The position numbers and the translations under genes were made by a program. DNA of 5,326 bases, taken from the NCBI GenBank assembly GCA_028693975.1, contig JAQUUF010000099.1, forward strand, positions 1 through 5,326, in the 5' to 3' direction. Under the pieces are notes generated by a model. That model saw nothing but the letters and a program-made list of their open reading frames with translations. It was not told where the DNA came from and did no database searches. Shown piece after piece: positions 1 to 5,264 of the stretch. Each line of letters begins with the position of its first letter. The stretch's first letter is position 1. The DNA comes from Acidaminococcaceae bacterium. Its GTDB lineage: Bacteria; Bacillota; Negativicutes; Acidaminococcales; Acidaminococcaceae.

Positions 1-448
1 CAGCAGTTAGCATGCGGTTAACGGAGAAGTGTACGCCCACGTCGCGCAAGAGCTCAATGTAGTTAAGGCTCAGGAGCCAATCGGCGTTGTTGACAATAAT
101 AGCTTGACCTTCGCCAAAATCAATAAAACGAGACATTTGCTTCTTGAAGCAAGCAATATTGTGGTCAATGAACTCTGGCGTCAGCATTTTGCGCATAGAG
201 TCTTTGCCGCTAGGGTCACCAACCATACCGGTGCCGCCGCCAAGAAGGACGATGGGACGATGTCCGGCTTTTTGCATATGGGACATTACCATCAAAGCGA
301 TAAAATGACCTACATGCAGGCTATCTGCTGTAGGGTCAAAACCGATGTAGAAGGTAACTTTCTCTTTTTCCAATAATTCCTTGATTTCTGCTTCGTGGGA
401 CATTTGTTTGATGTAGCCACGCTCTTGTAATGTGTCTAATACTGACAA
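1..448 (-). CDS. tyrS: Tyrosyl-tRNA synthetase, N-terminal part (3' end cut by window edge)
   Basis: Class I aminoacyl-tRNA synthetase that charges tRNA-Tyr with tyrosine in the cytoplasm. About 149 codons are visible, against a usual length of roughly 400-420, so the KMSKS loop and C-terminal S4-like RNA-binding domain lie outside the window. Visible family marks are the tyrosine-pocket segment YIGFDPTADSLHVGH, whose HVGH is the class I HIGH signature (bases 308-319), then GGGTGMVGDPSGK, then NNADWL and HFSVNRML. The start is taken as TTG at 446-448, because a GGAGGT site lies 6 bases upstream and the resulting N-terminus (MSVLDTLQERGYIKQM) matches the usual TyrS leader. The in-frame ATG at 401-403 would remove that leader and has no good ribosome-binding site. 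The gene follows mscL by 28 bp on the same strand. The assignment is very secure; the TTG start is likely. Confidence 0.96.
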   Translation of the reverse strand, partial: MSVLDTLQERGYIKQMSHEAEIKELLEKEKVTFYIGFDPTADSLHVGHFIALMVMSHMQKAGHRPIVLLGGGTGMVGDPSGKDSMRKMLTPEFIDHNIACFKKQMSRFIDFGEGQAIIVNNADWLLSLNYIELLRDVGVHFSVNRMLTA

Positions 449-454
449 GACAAT

Positions 455-460
455 ACCTCC
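455..460 (-). promoter_or_regulatory. Ribosome-binding site of tyrS (supports TTG start)
   Basis: GGAGGT on the minus strand sits 6 bases before the TTG at 446-448. No ATG or GTG in the correct frame lies at suitable spacing, so this site decides the start. Confidence 0.8.
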
Positions 461-476
461 AATTTAATAATATAAT

Positions 477-908
477 TTATTTGAGTTCAGATGTGCAGTG
501 AGGACAGCGAGTGGCATCCTTGGCAATAACACTCTTGCAGTAAGGACACAGGCGGTCTTCTTCCGGCACTTCTTCCTTCTTGAGTTTGTTAATGGCGCTA
601 ACCAAAAGAAAGATAACAAAAGCAATAATAATAAAATCAATTACTTGAGTTAAAAAAGCTCCGTAGGCAATAACAGGAATCTTGAGCTTGGTAGCTTCAG
701 CTAGGGTGGATACCGGTGTATCACTGAGATTGATAAACAAATTATTAAAGTCAATATTGCCCACGATTTTACCAATAGGGGGCATAATAATATTGTTGAC
801 CAAAGAGGTTACAATCTTACCAAAAGCAGCACCGATAATAACGCCAACTGCCATATCCATGACATTACCTTTGAGGGCAAACTCTTTAAATTCGTTTAAG
901 AAAGACAT
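477..908 (-). CDS. mscL: Large-conductance mechanosensitive channel with C-terminal zinc ribbon
   Basis: Homopentameric inner-membrane channel that opens under membrane tension to release solutes during osmotic downshock. The 143-residue protein starts MSFLNEFKEFALKGNVMDMA, the typical amphipathic N-terminal helix leading into the pore helix. TM1 covers about residues 15-45 (VGVIIGAAFGKIVTSLVNN, IMPPIG) and TM2 about 79-107 (AYGAFLTQVIDFIIIAFVIF). The charged link KLKKEEVPEED follows. The last 25 residues carry CPYC and CPHC, i.e. cysteines 121, 124, 135 and 138 (CxxC-x10-CxxC), a zinc-ribbon-like tail absent from E. coli MscL. The ATG at 906-908 is preferred over the GTG at 915-917 because the GGGAG site ends 10 bases before the ATG but only 1 base before the GTG. 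It is the first gene of a probable mscL-tyrS transcript. Confidence 0.95.
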   Translation of the reverse strand: MSFLNEFKEFALKGNVMDMAVGVIIGAAFGKIVTSLVNNIIMPPIGKIVGNIDFNNLFINLSDTPVSTLAEATKLKIPVIAYGAFLTQVIDFIIIAFVIFLLVSAINKLKKEEVPEEDRLCPYCKSVIAKDATRCPHCTSELK

Positions 909-918
909 AATAATCACT

Positions 919-923
919 CTCCC
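919..923 (-). promoter_or_regulatory. Ribosome-binding site of mscL
   Basis: GGGAG on the minus strand lies 10 bases before the ATG at 906-908. It would be too close to the in-frame GTG at 915-917, so it supports the shorter reading with MSFLNEF at the N-terminus. Confidence 0.65.
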
Positions 924-939
924 AAATAAGCTTTTTACT

Positions 940-969
940 ATTCTAACACATTTTACAAGAATTTGTCTT
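940..969 (-). promoter_or_regulatory. Possible promoter for mscL-tyrS
   Basis: On the minus strand a TAGAAT -10 box (945 to 940) follows an AAGACA -35-like box (969 to 964) with an 18-bp spacer. The -10 matches five of six consensus bases and the -35 matches four of six. Position is suitable, about 30 bp before the mscL start. This is a by-eye assignment in AT-rich sequence and is moderately uncertain. Confidence 0.45.
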
Positions 970-971
970 GC

Positions 972-1000
972 TTGACTATAAAATAGGCTTATTTTATAAT
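972..1000 (+). promoter_or_regulatory. Strong sigma-A-type promoter for the DnaA-domain-I-like gene
   Basis: TTGACT at 972-977 and a perfect TATAAT at 995-1000 are separated by exactly 17 bp, which is nearly consensus. Transcription would begin near 1006-1008, leaving a leader of about 25 bases with an AAGGAG ribosome-binding site at 1019-1024, 8 bases before the ATG. It faces away from the probable mscL promoter. Confidence 0.85.
977..998. repeat. Perfect 9-bp inverted repeat over the promoter spacer and -10 box (candidate operator)
   Basis: The arm TATAAAATA (977-985) is followed by the spacer GGCT (986-989) and the exact reverse complement TATTTTATA (990-998). The repeat begins at the last base of the -35 box and ends within the -10 box, so a bound dimer would block RNA polymerase. 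It is all A and T in the arms and part of it is the -10 box itself, so chance cannot be ruled out. It does not look like a terminator because no T-run follows on the plus strand. Confidence 0.5.
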
Positions 1001-1032
1001 GAGTAGGATAATTATTAGAAGGAGTGAGTTAA

Positions 1033-1368
1033 ATGCGCAAGGATTTAGTAGTGCCGGGCGAAGGCGAAGAGAAGTTTATGGTGGCAACTAATACCAAAGT
1101 GGTTACAGTACAATTTACACCTTTGGAAAGCAGGATGGCTAAGGAAAAGCCGGAACTGATGCCGGGCTTGCAGAAATTGCATGAATTATTGGGTGAAGAG
1201 AGCTTCAAGAAACACATTAGCAACATTCACAATATTAATATGAGTGGCAGTAATATGTTGATTGTGGCGGATAGCGAGCTGCATAGAACCAATTTGGAGC
1301 GTAATTGTATAAGGGTAATTATGGAAGCCTTCAATGTTGATAATATTAGGGTAGTAACACAGGGGTAG
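1033..1368 (+). CDS. Hypothetical protein, C-terminal half resembles DnaA domain I
   Basis: I do not recognise a named family for this 111-residue soluble protein. It has no signal peptide or membrane segment. Residues 1-43 are polar with a possible beta segment (VVTVQFTPL). Residues 44-108 follow the pattern of the DnaA N-terminal domain (DnaA_N): a helix LQKLHELLG, then ESFKKHI where DnaA usually has F-x-x-W, a beta hairpin around NINMSGSNMLIVA, a long helix ELHRTNLERNCIRVIMEAF, and a last strand IRVVT. No AAA+ or helix-turn-helix region follows, so it is not a truncated copy of a larger open frame. In DnaA, domain I mediates self-association and binding of helicase and regulators; a role in replication control here is only inference. 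The start is fixed by AAGGAG 8 bases upstream. The gene has its own strong promoter and terminator, so it is probably transcribed alone. Confidence 0.8.
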   Translation: MRKDLVVPGEGEEKFMVATNTKVVTVQFTPLESRMAKEKPELMPGLQKLHELLGEESFKKHISNIHNINMSGSNMLIVADSELHRTNLERNCIRVIMEAFNVDNIRVVTQG

Positions 1369-1374
1369 TAGAGA

Positions 1375-1404
1375 GCGTTCTCCTTAGGGAGAGCGCCTTT
1401 TTCT
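1375..1404 (+). terminator. Rho-independent terminator
   Basis: Beginning 7 bases after the stop codon, GCGTTCTCC (1375-1383) pairs with GGAGAGCGC (1388-1396) across a TTAG loop. The 9-bp stem has one G-T wobble, and CTTTTTCTT follows. It separates the single-gene unit from the downstream operon. Confidence 0.88.
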
Positions 1405-1435
1405 TGGTATTGTCCTACTATTATACTGGCAGTTA

Positions 1436-1444
1436 TGGTATAAT
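1436..1444 (+). promoter_or_regulatory. Extended -10 promoter of the gls24-amaP-nusB-xse operon
   Basis: TGGTATAAT contains a perfect TATAAT (1439-1444) preceded by the TGn extension. No good -35 box lies at 16-18 bp spacing, which is acceptable for an extended -10 promoter. It lies between the terminator and the first gene of the operon, giving a leader of roughly 38 bases. Confidence 0.7.
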
Positions 1445-1475
1445 ATTGAGGTAATTTATGAATAAATTTGCCGTA

Positions 1476-1482
1476 AGAGGTG
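1476..1482 (+). promoter_or_regulatory. Ribosome-binding site of the Gls24-family gene
   Basis: GAGGTGG ends 6 bases before the ATG at 1489. The in-frame GTG at 1480 lies inside this site and is therefore an unlikely start. Confidence 0.7.
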
Positions 1483-1488
1483 GAAAAA

Positions 1489-1932
1489 ATGCTAGACGAC
1501 GAAGAGTTGACTACCAAAAAAAATAATAAAACTGATGAAGTCATACCAGAAGAGGTGGGCTCTGTCAAAATAGCTGATGAAGTGCTTAGTATTGTTGCTG
1601 GCTTGGCTGCCAGTGAGGTGCCGGGAGTAGCGGAGATGAGCGGTGGCTTGGTGGGCGGTCTGACTGATATGCTCGGCAAGCAGAACTATGCCAAAGGTGT
1701 CAAAGTAATTCCTGATGGTAAGACTGTACGAGTAGAGATTTATGTAATTGCAGAATATGGTTTTACGATTCCGGACGTGGCCATTGCCATTCAAGAGAAA
1801 GTCAAGACAGCGGTGGAGAACATGACTGGATTTGAAGTTACGGCGGTTGATGTTCACGTAGAAGGTATCAAGCGCAAAGAAATGCCTGATATTACCGATG
1901 AAGGAGAGAACGAAGATGAGCATACCAGATAG
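1489..1932 (+). CDS. Asp23/Gls24 family envelope stress response protein
   Basis: Member of the Asp23/Gls24 (DUF322, YqhY/YloU) family of abundant cytoplasmic proteins. In Staphylococcus Asp23 is tethered to the membrane by AmaP and linked to cell-envelope stress. The protein has 147 residues from the chosen ATG. An acidic, lysine-rich N-terminal tail of about 24 residues precedes the domain at about 25-128: GSVKIADEVLSIVAGLAASE, VPGVAEMSGG, then KGVKV, VRVEIYVIAEYGFTIPDVA, and the closing VTAVDVHVEGIK. The last 20 residues are strongly acidic (DITDEGENEDE). It heads the operon and overlaps the amaP start by 17 bp, consistent with coupled synthesis of protein and anchor. Family assignment is secure; the exact function in this organism is inferred. 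Confidence 0.94.
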   Translation: MLDDEELTTKKNNKTDEVIPEEVGSVKIADEVLSIVAGLAASEVPGVAEMSGGLVGGLTDMLGKQNYAKGVKVIPDGKTVRVEIYVIAEYGFTIPDVAIAIQEKVKTAVENMTGFEVTAVDVHVEGIKRKEMPDITDEGENEDEHTR

Positions 1933-2437
1933 AATTATTTTGACTTTGTATACTGTATTGATGGCTGTTGTGGCTTTGTTTATGATAGTGTTCACGCTGG
2001 GTATGGTGTCTTTGGATAATATAGCCCCTTTTGTACAGAGTATTCCCGGCAGTTGGGAGTACGCGGTGGGTGGTGTAGTACTTCTGTTGGTTAGCTTACG
2101 CTTGTTGGTGGCTGGATTGGGTGGTACGGGAGTCAGCACTATTACCGTTGGTAATGACAAAGAGGGTAAAATACACATTGCCAAAAATGCAGCGGAAGAC
2201 TATGTTTCTGAGTTGTGCAACGATGTCTACGGCGTGCATAATGCCAAAGTTGTGGTCAAGATGGCTGATAATCAACTAAATGTGCGCATTAATGCTTCGG
2301 TAGAACCGGGTATTAATATTCCGGATACTACGGATGAGATTAAACGTACGATTACCAAAAATGTCTTGTCTACTATTGGCATTGATGTGAAGGACGTAGA
2401 AGTGTTCTTTAAGCATATTAAGGCTAAACAGGCCTAG
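1916..2437 (+). CDS. amaP: Alkaline shock response membrane anchor protein AmaP
   Basis: A 173-residue membrane protein thought to anchor the Gls24/Asp23 partner at the inner face of the membrane. TM1 is about residues 7-30 (IILTLYTVLMAVVALFMIVF) and TM2 about 49-70 (YAVGGVVLLLVSLRLLVAGL), joined by a short loop with PFVQSIPGSW. The cytoplasmic part, about 84-167, begins GKIHIAKNAAEDYVSE and ends VKDVEVFFKHIK; it follows the same order of blocks as the Gls24 domain encoded just upstream. ATG at 1916 is chosen because AAGGAG (1901-1906) lies 9 bases before it; the in-frame ATG at 1898 lies directly against that site. The stop is followed after 17 bases by the DUF2273 gene. Confidence 0.9.
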   Translation: MSIPDRIILTLYTVLMAVVALFMIVFTLGMVSLDNIAPFVQSIPGSWEYAVGGVVLLLVSLRLLVAGLGGTGVSTITVGNDKEGKIHIAKNAAEDYVSELCNDVYGVHNAKVVVKMADNQLNVRINASVEPGINIPDTTDEIKRTITKNVLSTIGIDVKDVEVFFKHIKAKQA

Positions 2438-2454
2438 AAGAGGAGGCTTTAGCC

Positions 2455-2682
2455 ATGATTACCAAGATAATAAACGAATTGTGGGATAATTACCGTGGCC
2501 GCACTTGTGGCGTATTGGTGGGCATTTTTATTGGGGCATTGTTCCTAATACTAGGTTTTTTTCAGACTATTTTTTTGCTGATATGTATCGGCATAGGTTT
2601 CTTTATCGGTAACAAAGTCGACAATAAAGAAGACTTGCTGGATTTGTTGGATAGGTTATTGCCCCCGGGTTATCATAGATAG
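2455..2682 (+). CDS. DUF2273 small integral membrane protein
   Basis: A 75-residue protein of the DUF2273 family, regularly found next to amaP and gls24 genes. A short N-terminal helix (IINELWDNYRGR) leads into a hydrophobic hairpin of two membrane segments, about residues 18-35 and 38-53, rich in glycine and isoleucine. An amphipathic tail follows (NKEDLLDLLDRLLPPGYHR). The AGGAGG site at 2441-2446 is ideal, 8 bases before the ATG. It lies 17 bases after amaP and 18 bases before nusB. Its biochemical role is unknown; by context it belongs to the same membrane complex as the Gls24-family protein and AmaP. Confidence 0.9.
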   Translation: MITKIINELWDNYRGRTCGVLVGIFIGALFLILGFFQTIFLLICIGIGFFIGNKVDNKEDLLDLLDRLLPPGYHR

Positions 2683-2700
2683 AAAGAAAGGAATTATAAA

Positions 2701-3111
2701 ATGAGCAGGAGACTATCACGTGAAATTGCTTTAAAAACTTTGTTTATGCTAGACTTTACTCCAGATGCACCTTTGCAGGAGGCTATCGTCACTGCCCAGG
2801 AGGGGTTAAGCTCTGGTACGACGCAAGATGAATATGCCAGTATTTTGATTCAGGGCACTTTGAATAACAGATTGGCCATTGATACAGAATTAACTAAGCT
2901 TGCCAATGGCTGGACGGTTGAGCGTATGGCGACTATTGACCGCAACGTTTTGCGTCTATCAGTCTACGAGATTCTCTATGGTGAGGAGAAGGTAGCGCCG
3001 GCCATTGCTGTTAACGAAGCGGTGGAGCTGGCTAAGATATATGGTACTGATGAATCTTCTAAATTTGTAAATGGTATTTTGGGCAAACTGGTCAAGAATC
3101 ATGCCAGCTAA
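2701..3111 (+). CDS. nusB: Transcription antitermination factor NusB
   Basis: NusB binds boxA RNA together with NusE (ribosomal protein S10) and helps RNA polymerase resist termination, chiefly in rRNA operons. The 136-residue length is normal. Family marks are the N-terminal SRREIALKTLF-like helix (SRRLSREIALKTLFMLDF), the central VERMATIDRNVLRLSVYEIL, and the C-terminal APAIAVNEAVELAKIYGTD followed by SSKFVNGILGKL. The ribosome-binding site AAAGGA (2687-2692) lies 8 bases before the ATG. The 3' end overlaps the Kae1-like gene by 11 bp. Confidence 0.96.
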   Translation: MSRRLSREIALKTLFMLDFTPDAPLQEAIVTAQEGLSSGTTQDEYASILIQGTLNNRLAIDTELTKLANGWTVERMATIDRNVLRLSVYEILYGEEKVAPAIAVNEAVELAKIYGTDESSKFVNGILGKLVKNHAS

Positions 3112-4057
3112 ATCTGTGGTGTTAGGCTTTGATACTAGCTGCTATACTACTTCTGTGGCCGTCATGGATTTGACGGGTCAACTGTTGGAAGATAGGCGAC
3201 AAGTGCTCAAGGTTAAGCAAGGTGGCTGTGGCTTGGCCCAGTCAGAGATGGTTTTTCAACATACTAGGAATATGCCGGAGCTACTAGAGCTGGTGGAAGG
3301 TTTTGGCGCTTATGATGTTAGGGCAATTGGCGTGACTGCCAGGCCCCGTCCTTTGGCCGAGTCCTATATGCCGGCATTTTTGGTGGGACTAGGTACTGCT
3401 AGGAATCTAGCTAGTGTTTTGCAGGTGCCTTTGTATCAATTTAGTCATCAAGAAAATCATTTGGAAGCTGGTCTGTGGTCGGCACAAAGGCCGCAGGCAG
3501 AGCGCTTTCTCTTATTACATGCTTCGGGCGGGACTACGGATATTTTGTTGGTGCAGGCTCAGGGGCAGCAGTATCAATTAACTCCCTGTGGTGGCAGTAT
3601 AGATTTGCATGCAGGGCAGTTCATTGATAGGGTTGGTGTGGCTTTGGGGTTGGGATTCCCGACAGGGCCTGCTCTAGAAAAATTGGCTCAGCAGGCAGCT
3701 GAGCCTGAACTTTATCCAGTAGCAGTTAAGGCAGGTCAAATTAGCTTTGCCGGACCATGTACTGCGGTGTTGCGCTCGCTAGATAAACAACCTGCTGCGG
3801 CGGTGGCTCTGGGTACCGAGTATGCTATAGGTAAGTCGTTGGCGCGGTGTTTGGTTACTTTGTGCCAGAGCGAAAAGGTACAGGCGGTTTTGGCTGTGGG
3901 TGGTGTAGCAGCTAATCAATGTATTCGTGCCCTTATCACTAAGCAGTTAGAGGCTCATGGGGCTAAGCTATATTTGCCGGATGCTCGTTATAGCAGCGAC
4001 AATGCAGTAGGCTCGGCGGCTTATGCCTTGCGACAATGGGAGTGTCAACATGGTTAG
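3101..4057 (+). CDS. Kae1-like (TsaD/YgjD family, COG0533) protein, paralogue type
   Basis: Member of the Kae1/TsaD (peptidase M22, 'O-sialoglycoprotein endopeptidase') family with an ASKHA fold. True TsaD makes the t6A modification of tRNA, but this 318-residue protein diverges and is best called Kae1-like. Retained features are the phosphate loop LGFDTSCYTTS (8-18), the metal-ligand pair HQENH (H116, H120), SGGTTD (142-147), FIDRVGVALGLGFPTGPALEK, GGVAAN (267-272), and SSDN (D300), which matches the third metal ligand of TsaD. Differences are DTSCYTT for the usual ETSCDET, ARPRPL for the usual GPGL, and SFAGPCT for SFSGLKT. The start at ATG 3101 overlaps nusB by 11 bp and lacks a good ribosome-binding site, which suggests coupling to nusB translation. 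The upstream in-frame ATG at 3071 would add ten residues that are an out-of-frame shadow of NusB. It overlaps xseA by 8 bp. Confidence 0.88.
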   Translation: MPAKSVVLGFDTSCYTTSVAVMDLTGQLLEDRRQVLKVKQGGCGLAQSEMVFQHTRNMPELLELVEGFGAYDVRAIGVTARPRPLAESYMPAFLVGLGTARNLASVLQVPLYQFSHQENHLEAGLWSAQRPQAERFLLLHASGGTTDILLVQAQGQQYQLTPCGGSIDLHAGQFIDRVGVALGLGFPTGPALEKLAQQAAEPELYPVAVKAGQISFAGPCTAVLRSLDKQPAAAVALGTEYAIGKSLARCLVTLCQSEKVQAVLAVGGVAANQCIRALITKQLEAHGAKLYLPDARYSSDNAVGSAAYALRQWECQHG

Positions 4058-5264
4058 TGGAAAAATTTATACAGTAGCAGAAATAACCAAGCTCATCAAA
4101 GAACTGGTAGAGGGCAGTGGTATTCTTGCTCATGTGCAAATAGAAGGAGAGGTGTCTAACTTCCGACGCTATCCTTCCGGACATTGTTATTTTAGTCTTA
4201 AAGATAAAGGCGGCTTGCTCAAGGCAGTTATGTTTGCCGGTTCGGCCCGCACGCTCAAATTCACTCCTAAAGACGGTGATAAGGTCTATGCCTTGGGACG
4301 CATAGGTGTGTACGAGCGCGATGGTGTTTATCAGCTTTATGTTGATATGATGTTACCGGCAGGTGCGGGCAGCTTGATGCTGGCTTTTGAAAAATTGAAA
4401 AACAAATTAGCAGCAGAAGGTTTGTTTGATACTCAGCGCAAAATTGCTCTGCCTGCTCATCCTACCAAGATAGGCGTGATAACGTCTTCGGCAGGGGCGG
4501 CTATCAAAGATATTATTTCTGTTGCACATCGGCGTAATCCAGCTATAAGTTTGCTCCTGTACCCAGTGCGAGTGCAAGGTGCGGAGGCAGCGGGTGAGTT
4601 GGTGCATGCCATAGATTTTATGAATAAGCAGAAGTTGGTTGATGTCCTGATTATCGGTCGTGGTGGTGGCTCCATAGAAGATTTGTGGGCTTTTAATGAG
4701 GAGCTGGTAGTCAGGGCTATTGCGGCCTCGCAGTTACCCATCATTAGTGCCGTGGGACATGAAATAGATTTTACCTTAGCAGATTTTGCTGCTGATATGC
4801 GGGCGGCGACGCCTTCACAGGCCGCAGAATTAGCAGTGCCTGACGCAACAGGGACCATAAATATCTGCCGTCAACTCACTGTCAGAATTAATAATGCTAT
4901 GGGACAGCTGTTGGCAGTCAAGCAGAATAAATTAGATAGATTATGTAGTTCTTGGACTTTGACGCAGCCCTTGCGACTACTAGAAGATAGACAGTTGCAA
5001 ATAGATAGTTTGAGCGAACGCTTAATGCGGAGTGAGCAAGATAAGCTCGCTGTAACAGGGCATAGACTTGGTATAGCTTGTGCCAAGTTGGATGCTTTGA
5101 GTCCTTTGGCTATTTTGGGACGAGGCTACAGTATCACTACCACAATAAACAACAAGGTGGTGGCATCGGTTGACGCAGTGCGGCCTATGGAAGAAATGGT
5201 AACACGTGTGCGAGATGGAGTTATTCATGCACAGGTGTTTGAAATACGAAAGGAGACAATTTGA
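4050..5264 (+). CDS. xseA: Exodeoxyribonuclease VII large subunit
   Basis: Catalytic subunit of exonuclease VII, which degrades single-stranded DNA from both ends in complex with several XseB chains. The 404-residue length is normal. The N-terminal OB fold starts YTVAEITKLIKELVEG and includes VQIEGEVSNFRRYPSGHCYF and YERDGVYQLYV. The catalytic core carries VITSSAGAAIKD (143-154), GRGGGSIEDLWAFNEE (from about 203) and VGHEIDFTLADFAADMRAAT-PSQAAE (235-260). A long helical region follows, with the C-terminal LGRGYS motif at 356-361. ATG at 4050 is preceded by GGGAG (4038-4042) with 7 bases spacing; the in-frame ATG at 4023 lies inside the upstream gene and gives a non-family N-terminus. It overlaps the Kae1-like gene by 8 bp and xseB by 1 bp. 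Confidence 0.97.
   Translation: MVSGKIYTVAEITKLIKELVEGSGILAHVQIEGEVSNFRRYPSGHCYFSLKDKGGLLKAVMFAGSARTLKFTPKDGDKVYALGRIGVYERDGVYQLYVDMMLPAGAGSLMLAFEKLKNKLAAEGLFDTQRKIALPAHPTKIGVITSSAGAAIKDIISVAHRRNPAISLLLYPVRVQGAEAAGELVHAIDFMNKQKLVDVLIIGRGGGSIEDLWAFNEELVVRAIAASQLPIISAVGHEIDFTLADFAADMRAATPSQAAELAVPDATGTINICRQLTVRINNAMGQLLAVKQNKLDRLCSSWTLTQPLRLLEDRQLQIDSLSERLMRSEQDKLAVTGHRLGIACAKLDALSPLAILGRGYSITTTINNKVVASVDAVRPMEEMVTRVRDGVIHAQVFEIRKETI

Noticed and set aside
29..376. A 115-codon plus-strand open frame at the left edge
   Set aside because: The opposite strand reads as clear TyrS with HVGH and the tyrosine-binding segment, so this frame is its shadow.
977..998. Inverted repeat read as a terminator for either strand
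   Set aside because: The arms are AT-only, no T-run follows on the plus strand, and it coincides with an excellent promoter. An operator or chance is more likely.
909..1032. T-box or other riboswitch in the divergent region
   Set aside because: Only 124 bp are available, shared between two promoters, with leaders of about 30 bases on each side. There is no room for an antiterminator structure.
1410..1438. TTGTCC (1410-1415) as a -35 box for the operon promoter
   Set aside because: The spacing to TATAAT at 1439 would be 23 bp, too long for sigma-A; the TGn extension explains the promoter better.
1492..2184. A 230-codon open frame on the minus strand
   Set aside because: It lies opposite the Gls24-family and amaP genes, has no family motifs or ribosome-binding site, and its sequence is low-quality coding (many serines, threonines and prolines). 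It is a shadow of the plus-strand genes.
4457..4858. A 133-codon minus-strand open frame inside xseA
   Set aside because: It is complementary to the conserved XseA catalytic core and shows no start signal or known domain.
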